This document shows positions 1-8,595 of a DNA stretch of 64,000 nt, piece by piece. The notes beneath the pieces were generated by a model, which saw nothing but the letters and a program-made list of their open reading frames with translations, ran no database searches and had not been told where the DNA came from. Position 1 is the first letter of the stretch. Every line of letters starts with the position of its first letter. Source of the stretch: Clostridium saccharoperbutylacetonicum N1-4(HMT) (GTDB lineage Bacteria; Bacillota; Clostridia; Clostridiales; Clostridiaceae); contig NC_020291.1 of the NCBI RefSeq assembly GCF_000340885.1, positions 1,611,001-1,675,000 of the forward strand, given 5' to 3'. The position numbers were made by a program, and so were the translations under genes.

Positions 1-1
1 A

Positions 2-346
2 GGAAATTCTAAAGAAGCTATTGTAGATGAATATATTGATATGCTAAAAAAAGGATATGGATCAATACAGGAGCAAGTAGAAGTTTTTGGCGGTGATAAA
101 GTTTCAAGTGTACTTTATACAGCACAAAAAAGGGTGAAAACTTTTAGTGGAGGATCTTTTTTTGATGTGTTAAGGGAAGTATATAAGGTTCCAGAAGAAG
201 AAATTTTTCCTTTAACAGAGAAGTATTTGAATTTTTTAAATTCTAATCTATTTGCCTATAGATTAGAGAAAGAGACTTTTCATAAGTTTTTACAATCGGA
301 TTTAGAGGAATTGGACAAGCAATTTAGTCGATTTGTGAATTTATAA
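2..346 (+). CDS. C-terminal part of an unrecognised protein (5' end outside window)
   Basis: The reading frame is open from base 2, upstream of the first ATG at 41, so this is the tail of a longer gene cut by the window edge. About 114 residues are visible. They are charged and probably helical, with no membrane segment, signal peptide or cysteine motif, and I recognise no family. A short A+T-rich gap and a hairpin with a T-run (386-452) follow the stop, so it is probably the last gene of its transcript. The reading frame is well supported; the function is unknown. Confidence 0.6.
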   Translation, partial: GNSKEAIVDEYIDMLKKGYGSIQEQVEVFGGDKVSSVLYTAQKRVKTFSGGSFFDVLREVYKVPEEEIFPLTEKYLNFLNSNLFAYRLEKETFHKFLQSDLEELDKQFSRFVNL

Positions 347-385
347 ATGTAAGTATTGTATTTAGGTTTAAATAAAGTTTATATA

Positions 386-455
386 AAAGCAGTGAAATTT
401 GAGCTTATGGATATTATAATAATCATCCGGCATCAAATTGATCACTGCTTTTGTA
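386..455. terminator. Hairpin terminator, probably bidirectional
   Basis: AAAGCAGTGA (386-395) pairs with TCACTGCTTT (442-451) around a long loop and is followed by T residues. It lies between convergent genes ending at 346 (+) and 498 (-), so it could serve both. Confidence 0.6.
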
Positions 456-497
456 TATAATATTATATAAGTTTTTTATTTTATGTAAATCTAATTT

Positions 498-1568
498 TTA
501 TATATCTTTATATAAAGTATGTTTAAAATTAGTAATTAATTCATAAGCTGTGTCATAATCAAAAACATTCAATAGATTCTTGATTTTATTTAGAATTATA
601 AATTGGCTTTCAGTTAAATCATATTCCAATAATTCATTTAAATATTTGTTGCTAGAATCTAAGTCGAAATTATCGATTGTGTTAGCTATATTAGTAACTA
701 TAGTTATTAAATCTTGAAAATTAAATTCCTTAATTTTAGGTTGGGGAACTGTAGTTTCTTTTGTAATTACAAATTCAATATTAGATAAAAGGGTAGTGTA
801 TTTATTAAGTAAAAGATCAACATTCTCTGTAATGAATTTTAAATCTTTATTTGTTCCAGCGATTTCATGAAGTTTAGCTAACTGGCAGAGGCTTTCATCT
901 CCAATTAAAGCAGCAACAGTTTTTAGAGCATGTACCTCTATAGTATAATTTTCAATATCTTTATTATTCGCAAAATCTTTAATTATATTTATTTTATTTT
1001 TACCATCATAATAAGCAACTGAAAGAAGTGAAAGATAATTATCCATATTGCCACAGCAATTTTCAATTGCTTTTCTTGTATTAACATTCTTTATTTTTAT
1101 TTCATTTGTTATCTTTGCTGGTTTTTCTGTAAAGGTTATTTCTTCAATATATTCTTTTGGAAGATAACTGCGAAGAATTTTATTTAATTCAAAAATTTTT
1201 ATTGGCTTTTCTAAATAATCATTAAAACCGTTCTCAACATAGAGAGCGAGTGAATTAGAAGAAATGCTTGCAGTTAAAGCGATTATTGTAATGTTTTTCA
1301 AATGTTCTTCTTTCTTTTCACGGATCTTAGAAGTTGCTTGAATTCCATTTAGAATTGGCATTACAATGTCCATAAAAATAATGTCATATGAATTGTTTTT
1401 TAGTAATTCTAAGCATTCCTCGCCACTATGTGCAGTTGATATATCCATAGCAAAACTACTCATTATGTCTCTCTCAATTGTTAAGGTTACATTACTATCA
1501 TCAACAATCAATACTTTAGCTTTAGGAGCAATAAAAGGTTTTACAATAATATTTTTTGATGTGACCAT
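498..1568 (-). CDS. Response regulator: REC receiver plus HPt domain
   Basis: 356 aa. Residues about 17-136 form a CheY-like receiver: acidic pair D23-D24, phospho-acceptor D67 in FMDIVMP, T99 and K121 (EKP). A second region has the HPt signature HALK with a candidate phospho-accepting His at 213. The C-terminal ~80 residues are not assigned. No output domain is visible, so it probably relays phosphate in a multistep phosphorelay. It starts 2 nt after the HD-GYP gene that precedes it on the minus strand, with an AGGAGGT site lying in the end of that gene, so the two are co-transcribed and probably translationally coupled. The partner kinase is not in the window. The domain call is strong; the pathway is inferred. 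Confidence 0.85.
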   Translation of the reverse strand: MVTSKNIIVKPFIAPKAKVLIVDDSNVTLTIERDIMSSFAMDISTAHSGEECLELLKNNSYDIIFMDIVMPILNGIQATSKIREKKEEHLKNITIIALTASISSNSLALYVENGFNDYLEKPIKIFELNKILRSYLPKEYIEEITFTEKPAKITNEIKIKNVNTRKAIENCCGNMDNYLSLLSVAYYDGKNKINIIKDFANNKDIENYTIEVHALKTVAALIGDESLCQLAKLHEIAGTNKDLKFITENVDLLLNKYTTLLSNIEFVITKETTVPQPKIKEFNFQDLITIVTNIANTIDNFDLDSSNKYLNELLEYDLTESQFIILNKIKNLLNVFDYDTAYELITNFKHTLYKDI

Positions 1569-1570
1569 AT

Positions 1571-2632
1571 CTATTTACCTCCTAAATCTTCAATATATGA
1601 TTGTGAAATATAAAGAAAGGAATCACTTACTGATAAAAATACATCGACAATAGCTGGTTCAAAATGGGTTCCAGTCCCTTGTGATATTATTTCAACAGCA
1701 TTTTCATGGTTGAATGGTTTCTTATATACACGTCTTGAGGTAAGCGCATCATAGACATCAACAATAGCCATAATACGTGCACATAAAGGAATATTATATT
1801 CTGAAAGGCCATATGGATATCCAGTACCATCCCATCTTTCATGATGACAAAGAGCCATATCTTTAGCTATGAATAGAAAATTTTCTTCATTTGAAGCATC
1901 TATTACCTTTTGGAGTGCAGCCCCTCCTAAGATAGTATGTTGTTTCATGTAATCACGCTCATTTTTATTATAATCTTCTGTTTTTAGAAGTATGTTATCA
2001 GAAATGCCTATTTTTCCTATATCATGAAGAGGGGCTGAACGAATAATGTTGCGAATATAATCTTCTGTAAAAATATCTGGATATAATCCTGCATCAACCA
2101 TTGCTAATACTAAGATTTCTATATATTTCGCTGTTCGCTTAATATGTCCACCTGTTTCACCATTTCTGCATTCAACTAGCTCTGCAAGTCCAACAACGAT
2201 ACTGTCTTGCAAGTTTTCTATAGTTTGTGTTTTTTTAAGTACAAGATATTCAAGTTCCTTTCTGTACCGTGCAAGTTCCAAATGAGTATTAATTCTAGTT
2301 AGCATTAATTCAGGTACGAAAGGTTTACTTATAAAATCTACAGCACCAAGTTTAAGGCATTTTAATTCACTTTCAATATCTGTTGATGAAGTCAAAAATA
2401 TAACTGGTACTTTATTTAATCTATCCATTGATTTAATAGTACTCATTACTTCATATCCATTTATACCAGGCATATTTATGTCAAGTAATATTAAATCTGG
2501 AGTATTTTTTAGTAAGAATTTCATCGTTTGTATAGCAGAAGTCAACAGAGTGACTTTATAATATGGTTTTAAAACCTGTTGTGAAAATTTTAAATTAGTC
2601 ACGCTATCATCCACGATCAAGATATGTTCCAT
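1571..2632 (-). CDS. RpfG-like response regulator: REC plus HD-GYP c-di-GMP phosphodiesterase
   Basis: 353 aa, first gene of a minus-strand pair with the REC-HPt gene. The N-terminal receiver has D8-D9, phospho-acceptor D51 (LLDINMP) and a KPF motif. A short helical linker leads to an HD-GYP domain from about residue 145: the HD pair in PLHDIGKIG, then HHERWDGTGYP, the GYP variant of the family. Such proteins hydrolyse cyclic di-GMP in the cytoplasm when phosphorylated. A GGGGGAA ribosome site precedes the ATG. It probably links an external signal to c-di-GMP level, together with the phosphorelay protein downstream. Confidence 0.9.
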   Translation of the reverse strand: MEHILIVDDSVTNLKFSQQVLKPYYKVTLLTSAIQTMKFLLKNTPDLILLDINMPGINGYEVMSTIKSMDRLNKVPVIFLTSSTDIESELKCLKLGAVDFISKPFVPELMLTRINTHLELARYRKELEYLVLKKTQTIENLQDSIVVGLAELVECRNGETGGHIKRTAKYIEILVLAMVDAGLYPDIFTEDYIRNIIRSAPLHDIGKIGISDNILLKTEDYNKNERDYMKQHTILGGAALQKVIDASNEENFLFIAKDMALCHHERWDGTGYPYGLSEYNIPLCARIMAIVDVYDALTSRRVYKKPFNHENAVEIISQGTGTHFEPAIVDVFLSVSDSFLYISQSYIEDLGGK

Positions 2633-3058
2633 ATGATTCCCCCTAACTAATTTTTAAAAAATATATTTGGAATCTATATACTAAATAAAGTGTTCTCATT
2701 TAGCCCCGATATAAATAACATTTAATAATAGTATATTTATTTTTAAATTATAACTAAATGACAAATTTAAGTAACTATATATTAAATAATTATATAAGTT
2801 TTAAAAAAAAATATAAATTAACAATCCCCTAATATTATTTTAGCAGAATTATGGCAATAAGTAAAAGATAATGTAAAATAATGAAGGGGTAAATAAAATT
2901 TTAATTAAATGTATAAATATTGTAGTTTACGTAAGAAGTAAGAGTATTTTTATAATTTAAATTTGAGAAAAATTGATGGAATTTTCGACATCAACTTGTA
3001 ATTATTCGCTTTTACTTCTTACCTATTTTAAAATGCTAGTTTGAATCTGACATACTTA
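2633..3058. other. Intergenic region with a 92-bp foldback
   Basis: There is no convincing gene. The right half (2931-3022) is an inverted repeat listed separately. The left part is A+T-rich and presumably carries the promoter of the minus-strand REC-HD-GYP gene. Confidence 0.5.
2931..3022. repeat. Small foldback element of about 92 bp
   Basis: GTAAGAAGTAA (2931-2941) is perfectly complementary to TTACTTCTTAC (3012-3022). The inner arms pair partly, with TTGATG against CATCAA near the centre. Almost the whole segment folds back on itself. It could be a small mobile foldback, or a terminator of the minus-strand ytaF gene that ends at 3059. Confidence 0.5.
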
Positions 3059-3685
3059 TTATTTTAATACTCTGAGTATTGCTAATAATATAAGCAGAGC
3101 ACCAGAAAGCCAGGACAAGTTTAAATTTAATTTTTGTGCAAATTTTTTCCCAAGGAAACTGCCAAAGGAAACTGCAATAAGGCCGATAATAAAGCAGAGT
3201 ACTAAAACTTCAAAATAATTTACATTGCATAAACTTGAGCCAATTCCAACAGCAAGACTGTCTAATGATAGGGCTAATCCTAAATAGAAGGATTCTTTAA
3301 TATTTAAAGATTTAGAATTATCAAAATCTGCTTTAATTTCATCTGCATAGACCTGTAGAATAAATTTAAAATCAAAAATTTTAAAGGTTAGTGGTTTGTC
3401 TGACCTAGAATATTTGGAAATATATGATTTAAAAATACTTTCAAACAGCCTGTATATTCCTAGTAACATTAAGAGAAAAAAACCTAAAATTACGGGGAGA
3501 TTACTTGGAAGAAAACTTTTTAATATAGAACCAATAAGTAAAGAACAAGCTAGTGTGATTGTACATACGAGGTTTATAATAATTTTTGATATATGAGGAA
3601 TATGAATTTTAGAAGTCCCATAAGCAATGCTTGCTACAAAGGAATCTATACATAAGGATGATACTAATAATAAAGATTCAAGCAT
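3059..3685 (-). CDS. ytaF: YtaF/MntP-type sporulation membrane protein
   Basis: 208 aa from the ATG at 3685, which has GAGGT a few bases upstream. An in-frame start at 3748 would add 21 unlikely residues and has no such site. The protein is a string of hydrophobic helices, with the conserved acidic motif IDSFVAS near the N-terminus repeated as LDSLAVG in the second half, as expected of the duplicated YtaF/MntP fold. A hydrophilic loop separates the halves. YtaF is a forespore-linked membrane protein in Bacillus, and its relative MntP exports manganese. Which applies here cannot be told from sequence. No yybP-ykoY riboswitch was seen upstream. Confidence 0.8.
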   Translation of the reverse strand: MLESLLLVSSLCIDSFVASIAYGTSKIHIPHISKIIINLVCTITLACSLLIGSILKSFLPSNLPVILGFFLLMLLGIYRLFESIFKSYISKYSRSDKPLTFKIFDFKFILQVYADEIKADFDNSKSLNIKESFYLGLALSLDSLAVGIGSSLCNVNYFEVLVLCFIIGLIAVSFGSFLGKKFAQKLNLNLSWLSGALLILLAILRVLK

Positions 3686-3805
3686 AAATATTACCTCAGA
3701 AGTTTTGATACACTTTATGATATGAAAAATAATTACTATTAGTGACAAATTTTGAGGAATTATTTAGGAAAATATTAACTCAGAATTACAATTGAAATAA
3801 ATTAT

Positions 3806-4114
3806 AGATACACAACGTAAGAATTAGACATATGCGGAACTTACCGAAATTAAACACATATTTATTACAGCGAACTAATGAAATTTTCGCTGGATGGGTT
3901 CTAAGTGGAAGGATGCACCCATTTCTGCATGTTCCTAAAGTAAATTTATGACAAGCAGAAAGTGGAACAACCTTCCACTAATAACCATCACAGTTTAATT
4001 TCATATGCCGCTTGCACAAATATGTATCTAATTTCTAGTGTAGTGTTACGCTTATAATTTCTCAATAGTGTATTTATATTCCATTTATAAGTTTGATTAT
4101 TTATTTGGATATCT
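3806..4114 (+). repeat. MITE-like structured element, copy 1 (most diverged)
   Basis: About 309 bp. The right end TTTGGATATCT is intact and the left end is degraded (AGATACACAA). It shares GAATTAGAC, TGAAATTTTCGCTGG, GGTTCTAA, TTTCTAGTGTAGTGTTACG and ATTTATAAGTTTGATTAT with the other six copies. The internal stem has changed sequence: GTGGAAGG pairs with CCTTCCAC here, whereas other copies pair ATGGCGGCTTGT with ACAAGCCCCCAT. It lies between divergent ytaF and the HAD phosphatase gene. Confidence 0.85.
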
Positions 4115-4388
4115 ATAATAATACTTGTAAACTTAGTATATTAGATTAAAGTTGAAGTGAAATAGGATAGTTAACTTTGTGAATAGTATAAGTTGGATTG
4201 ATAACTTACAATTGTACATTGATAATTGCAATATATATATTATAATTAGATTATATAGTAAATTTCAAATGTAGAAAGATTGCACATCAAAAGAAAACTA
4301 TATTATTAATAAAAGATATTACAGAAGTTAAATTAGTTATATCATGAGTATTAGTAATAATTGTATTAGCAACAAATGGAGGAGAAAT

Positions 4389-5192
4389 ATGTATAAATTA
4401 ATAGCATTAGATATGGATGGAACTTTATTAACAACAGATAAAAAGGTTTCGATTAAGACTCAAGCTGCAATAAAGGCGGCAGAAGCAAAAGGTGTTAAAG
4501 TTGTACTGGCATCAGGAAGACCGTTAATTGGTTTAACCAAGCATTTAGAAGAACTTGATTTAATGAAAGATGAAGATTATGTTTTGAGTTTTAATGGTGG
4601 ATTAGTTCAAAATGCCAAAACAAAAGAAATTGTATCTAAGTTACCATTAAAGGGTAAAGATTTAAAATACTTATATGAGATCAGTAAAAAAAATAATGTA
4701 AATATTCATGCCTTTTCTGCAAGAGAAGGATTAATAGCTCCTAAAATTAGCAAATACACAGAGTATGAGGCAGAAATAAATGAAATAGATATAAATGTGA
4801 GAGATCTTAATGAAATTGATGATAAGGAAGACATTATTAAAGTTATGATGATTGACCCACCAGAAATATTAGATCCAGCTATAGAAAAATTACCTAGTGA
4901 AGCTTATGAAAAATACAATGTATTTAAGAGTTCGCCTTTCTTTTTAGAATTTACTAACAAGGAAGTTGATAAAGGATTAGGTTTGAAAAAGCTTGCAGAG
5001 TATCTTGGTATAAAACAAGAAGAAATAATTGCTTGTGGTGATGCAGCTAATGACTTATCTATGATAAAGTATGCTGGACTAGGAGTTGCTATGGCAAATG
5101 CAACTTCAGATGTAAAGGAAATAGCTGATTTTATTACTACATCAAATGACGAAGATGGAGTAGCAAATGTAATAGAAAAATTTATTTTATAA
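4389..5192 (+). CDS. Cof-type HAD-IIB sugar-phosphate phosphatase
   Basis: 267 aa from the ATG at 4389, chosen over the in-frame ATG at 4344 because GGAGGAG lies just before it and the HAD core then begins at residue 3. Motif I is LDMDGTLL (nucleophile and acid/base Asp), motif II is ASGR, and the C-terminal motif IV is GDAANDLSMI. The insert between them is the C2 cap of the Cof family. Such enzymes dephosphorylate small phosphosugars or nucleotide-like substrates in the cytoplasm; the substrate cannot be predicted. It probably forms its own unit or one with the small ORF and HD-GYP gene downstream. Confidence 0.9.
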   Translation: MYKLIALDMDGTLLTTDKKVSIKTQAAIKAAEAKGVKVVLASGRPLIGLTKHLEELDLMKDEDYVLSFNGGLVQNAKTKEIVSKLPLKGKDLKYLYEISKKNNVNIHAFSAREGLIAPKISKYTEYEAEINEIDINVRDLNEIDDKEDIIKVMMIDPPEILDPAIEKLPSEAYEKYNVFKSSPFFLEFTNKEVDKGLGLKKLAEYLGIKQEEIIACGDAANDLSMIKYAGLGVAMANATSDVKEIADFITTSNDEDGVANVIEKFIL

Positions 5193-5238
5193 GATATGCT
5201 TTATGGGTAAATAATATATGGGGAAGAATAAAATTTCT

Positions 5239-5325
5239 ATGTTCAGCAAAATTAAATATAGAAAAGTAGCTGATGCCTTAAAAAATGGGAATTATATAGT
5301 GAGTGGGAGGGGATACGAGCTATGA
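5239..5325 (+). CDS. Possible 28-residue ORF coupled to the HD-GYP gene
   Basis: The ORF starts at ATG 5239 and encodes a basic peptide (MFSKIKYRKVADALKNGNYI...). Its TGA overlaps the ATG of the following HD-GYP gene (ATGA), the classic arrangement for translational coupling. The ribosome site is weak: GGGGAAG about 12 nt upstream. No family is recognised. It could be a real small protein or a leader that sets translation of the phosphodiesterase. Confidence 0.4.
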   Translation: MFSKIKYRKVADALKNGNYIVSGRGYEL

Positions 5326-6428
5326 GATTAGTCCCAATTGAAAGTGTAAAGCCTAATACAGTTCTTGGAAAAACCTTATATGATGTAGACGGTAGAGTTT
5401 TGCTAAGGGCGGGAGTTGTTTTAAGAGAAGTTACAATTGCAAAAATAAAAGAAATAAATATTTTATCTATATATATTGTTGATAAATATAGTGATGAGGA
5501 AATTGACGATATCATAAAACCAGAGATAAGGCAAAAAGCAATTATAACTATAAAAGAAGCCTTTTCCAATATTGGAAGACTTAACACTACTGATCAAGAA
5601 AGAAATAAAGAAAGTGATTACACATGGCAAGAACAAAGCTATTTTTATAATATAGGAAAAATGGCAGTTAATATAATTGAAGATATTTTAAAGCATAAAG
5701 ATGTACTGTTGGCTTTAGTTGATATAAGAAGTATGGATAATTATATGTATTCTCATTCAGTAAATGTTGCTGTAATATCACTTACAATAGGAATAACTTT
5801 TCAGATGCCCAAAAAGAAATTGGAAGCTCTTTGTATAGGTGCTTTGATTCATGATATTGGAAAATCATTTTTGCCAAAGAGACTATCTGACATAGAAGCT
5901 GAATTAACTGCTGATGAAAAAGAAATGATTAAGCAACATCCGAGATTAGGATATAAATATTTATCAAGTACTTATAATATAAATAGTTTAAGTAAAATGA
6001 TTGTATTACAGCATCATGAAAGACCAGATGGGAAAGGTTATCCAGATAGATTAAACAAAGATAATATTGTGGATTTGAGTTATATAGTAAGCATTGCGGA
6101 TGCTTATGATAATTTATCAACAGATTTACCTGAAAAAAGAGCTATGTTTCCTAGTGATGTATTAGAGTATTTAATGTCTAATGCTGGATCAATGTTTGAT
6201 TATAATATTGTTAATATTTTTTGCAGAATTGTTATTCCTTATCCAAAGGGAACTATAGTGGAAATCAGTACTGGAGAAAGGGCATTAGTAAGAGAAACAA
6301 TCCCAGGTTTTCCGCTAAGACCAATTTTGAAAATAATTGAGAGCCAGAGAGTAACTAGGATTGGTGATGAAATTAATCTAATTAAAGAAATTTCTATAGT
6401 AATTACAAAAGTTGTACATGATGTATAG
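5322..6428 (+). CDS. HD-GYP domain c-di-GMP phosphodiesterase
   Basis: 368 aa with no receiver domain. The N-terminal ~110 residues form a small domain (RLVPIESVKPNTVLGKTLYD...) often found ahead of HD-GYP in clostridia. The HD-GYP domain follows, with the HD pair in IHDIGKSF, KQHPRLGYKYL, HHERPDGKGYP and the DAYDNL segment. The C-terminal ~60 residues (ISTGERALVRETIPGFPLRPIL) form a small beta domain. The same order is seen in the truncated gene at 62949, so the two are paralogues. GGGAGGGG lies upstream of the start. The enzyme is expected to be soluble and to lower c-di-GMP. Confidence 0.88.
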   Translation: MRLVPIESVKPNTVLGKTLYDVDGRVLLRAGVVLREVTIAKIKEINILSIYIVDKYSDEEIDDIIKPEIRQKAIITIKEAFSNIGRLNTTDQERNKESDYTWQEQSYFYNIGKMAVNIIEDILKHKDVLLALVDIRSMDNYMYSHSVNVAVISLTIGITFQMPKKKLEALCIGALIHDIGKSFLPKRLSDIEAELTADEKEMIKQHPRLGYKYLSSTYNINSLSKMIVLQHHERPDGKGYPDRLNKDNIVDLSYIVSIADAYDNLSTDLPEKRAMFPSDVLEYLMSNAGSMFDYNIVNIFCRIVIPYPKGTIVEISTGERALVRETIPGFPLRPILKIIESQRVTRIGDEINLIKEISIVITKVVHDV

Positions 6429-6473
6429 AGTGGTAAAGTATTAGTAATATAGAGTTAATATTAAGACACAATA

Positions 6474-6523
6474 AAAAGTTACAAGTGATAAGTAATTGTA
6501 AACACTTATCACTTGTAACTTTT
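6474..6523. terminator. Strong bidirectional terminator
   Basis: A perfect 20-bp inverted repeat: AAAAGTTACAAGTGATAAGT (6474-6493) and its complement (6504-6523) around a 10-base loop. It has A residues on one side and T residues on the other, between convergent genes ending at 6428 (+) and 6576 (-). Confidence 0.9.
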
Positions 6524-6575
6524 CTTATTTTTCAGGAATTTATAATGCAGTAAAATCTGTGGATAATGTATAAAG

Positions 6576-8342
6576 TTAATTTTTACAAATATCTATAAAT
6601 TCAAATTTAGTAACATCAAATAGACCCTTATCAGTAATTTTTAAATCTGGAATCACTGGTAATGACAAAAATGACAATGTCAAAAATGGATTGAAATTAA
6701 TATCTGGAGCTATAGCTTTAATAGCAAAATGAAGATTTTTTAAATCATCTTCAATTTCATGATACTGTCTGTTAGTCATAAGCCCTCCAATTTCAAGGGA
6801 AATATGAGCTAGGATAGTTTCATCTTTAACTATAATTATTCCACCATGCATTTTTTCTAACTCTTTAGCAGCAAATAGCATATCTTTATCATTTGTACCT
6901 GCAAGGATTAAATTATGGGAATCATGAGCAATAGTAGTTCCAATTGCACCTTCCTTAAGACCTAAGCCTTTTAATATTCCAAGACCAACATTTCCAGAGC
7001 CTTTATGTCTTTCAATGACTGCAATTTTTGCTAAATCATCTTTAGGAGAAGGTTTGAATTCTGTATAATTATTATGATTCATAGATTTTATATCATCAAC
7101 ATTTAATTCTAAATGAATACTTTCTAATTTGTTTGGAATTATTTCTATTACATTTAATTTAGTGTTATCCTTACGTTTTATGCTAATGGTAAAGCTATTT
7201 TCACTAAGAAAGGGTAAATTAACAGTATTGCTGTATAAGCCAGAAGCTTTTTTTACTAAACTAGCGTTGTAATTAGTAATTTTATTGTTATCAACAATAA
7301 GTTTTCCAGCCTTAAATACTTTAGAAATCTTAAATTCTTCTAAATTATCCAAAATAATAAAATCAGCAATATATCCAGGAGCAATAGCACCCTTATCATT
7401 TAATTTATAAAGATTAGAAGGATTAATAGTTGCCATTTGAATTGCAGTTTCAGGTTTCAAACCATTCTTTATAGCATAAACAATAGAATTATTAATTGAG
7501 CCATTGTTAGCAATATCATCAATATGTTTGTCATCAGTACAAAAACAAAATCTACTGCTATTATTTTCATTTACCGCTGGTAGTAATTCTTTTAAATTTT
7601 TAGCAACAGTACCTTCTCGAATTAGGATATGCATTCCTCGTCTGATTTTTTCTAGGGCTTCATTTGCATTGATACATTCATGATCTGTTAAAATGTGAGC
7701 ACTTCTATAAGTGTTTGACATCATAGGTGTAAAACCAGCTCCATGCCCATCAATTACTTTATTATTATGTACAGCATCATAAATTTTATCAATAATATTT
7801 TCTTTACAATAGGCTACAGAGGGATAATCCATAACTTCAGCCAAACCTAGAATTCTATCATTTTTATAATAATTTATGAGATCTTGAGATAATAAGGTAG
7901 CGCCAGAACTTTCAAAACAAGTTCCAGGAACACATGAAGGAAGCATGAAATATATATCAAAAGGAAGGTCTTTTGAAGAATTTAGCATAAAATCTATGCC
8001 ATCAGTGCCCATTACATTAGAAATTTCATGAGGATCAGCAATAATAGAAGTTATTCCGTTTAATAAAGCATACTTAGAGTATTCTGCAGGGGTAACTAAG
8101 CTGGATTCTATATGACAATGTGAGTCAATAAGGCCGGGACAAATATATTTGTTAGTACCATCTATAATTTCTTCACCATCGTAATTTCCAATACCAACAA
8201 TATAACCATCTTTGATTCCTATACTGCCAACAAATCTATCTTTATTAAAAACATCTATTATAGTTATATTTTTAATTACTAAATCACATTTGATTTCTTT
8301 TCTAGATGCTTTTATAGTGTTTATTAATGTTTGTTTATTCAA
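6576..8342 (-). CDS. ade: Adenine deaminase
   Basis: 588 aa, the usual length for the Ade family of amidohydrolases. The metal-binding motif is DSHCHIES with the following SSLVTPAEY. Further features are the LGLAEVMDYP segment, GHGAGF, the metal-ligand region CTDDKHIDD and the characteristic C-terminal domain (AHDSHNLILAGTND). The enzyme converts adenine to hypoxanthine plus ammonia in purine salvage. Translation starts at TTG (8342) with a strong GGAGGAGG site. No purine riboswitch core was found upstream. A solitary GCGC-type repeat motif sits 35-60 nt upstream of the start. Confidence 0.93.
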   Translation of the reverse strand: MNKQTLINTIKASRKEIKCDLVIKNITIIDVFNKDRFVGSIGIKDGYIVGIGNYDGEEIIDGTNKYICPGLIDSHCHIESSLVTPAEYSKYALLNGITSIIADPHEISNVMGTDGIDFMLNSSKDLPFDIYFMLPSCVPGTCFESSGATLLSQDLINYYKNDRILGLAEVMDYPSVAYCKENIIDKIYDAVHNNKVIDGHGAGFTPMMSNTYRSAHILTDHECINANEALEKIRRGMHILIREGTVAKNLKELLPAVNENNSSRFCFCTDDKHIDDIANNGSINNSIVYAIKNGLKPETAIQMATINPSNLYKLNDKGAIAPGYIADFIILDNLEEFKISKVFKAGKLIVDNNKITNYNASLVKKASGLYSNTVNLPFLSENSFTISIKRKDNTKLNVIEIIPNKLESIHLELNVDDIKSMNHNNYTEFKPSPKDDLAKIAVIERHKGSGNVGLGILKGLGLKEGAIGTTIAHDSHNLILAGTNDKDMLFAAKELEKMHGGIIIVKDETILAHISLEIGGLMTNRQYHEIEDDLKNLHFAIKAIAPDINFNPFLTLSFLSLPVIPDLKITDKGLFDVTKFEFIDICKN

Positions 8343-8376
8343 AGTAATATCCTCCTCCTAATAATCATCAGATTAT

Positions 8377-8400
8377 AAAAAAAGCGCAAAGCGCAATCAC
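8377..8400. repeat. Solitary AGCGCAAAGCGC motif
   Basis: An A-run followed by GCGCAAAGCGCAATCAC, closely matching the first part of the tandem repeat at 13036-13060 (A-run, GCGCGAAGCGCAACC). The GCGC arms can form a tiny hairpin. Both copies lie just upstream of minus-strand genes. Confidence 0.5.
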
Positions 8401-8536
8401 GTTAAAATATATTTTTATTATTATAATTAAGTTAATTACTATTGTCAAAAAGATAAAAGGTTTACAATAAAATAAATTTTATTTCACGTATGATTTGGAA
8501 TATATGAAGTGAAATTTTATTTATATATACGTATAT

Positions 8537-8583
8537 TAAAAAAATATAGGAGATGAGCATCTGTTAAGATAGTCATCTTCTAT
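8537..8583 (-). terminator. Terminator of the lactonase-like gene
   Basis: On the minus strand ATAGAAGATGA (8583-8573) pairs with TCATCTCCTAT (8556-8545), followed by a run of seven T. It sits directly after the gene that ends at 8596. Confidence 0.8.
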
Positions 8584-8595
8584 ATTTATATATAA

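Noticed and set aside
8343..8595. Purine riboswitch upstream of adenine deaminase
   Set aside because: No conserved purine-riboswitch loop or three-way junction sequence could be recognised.
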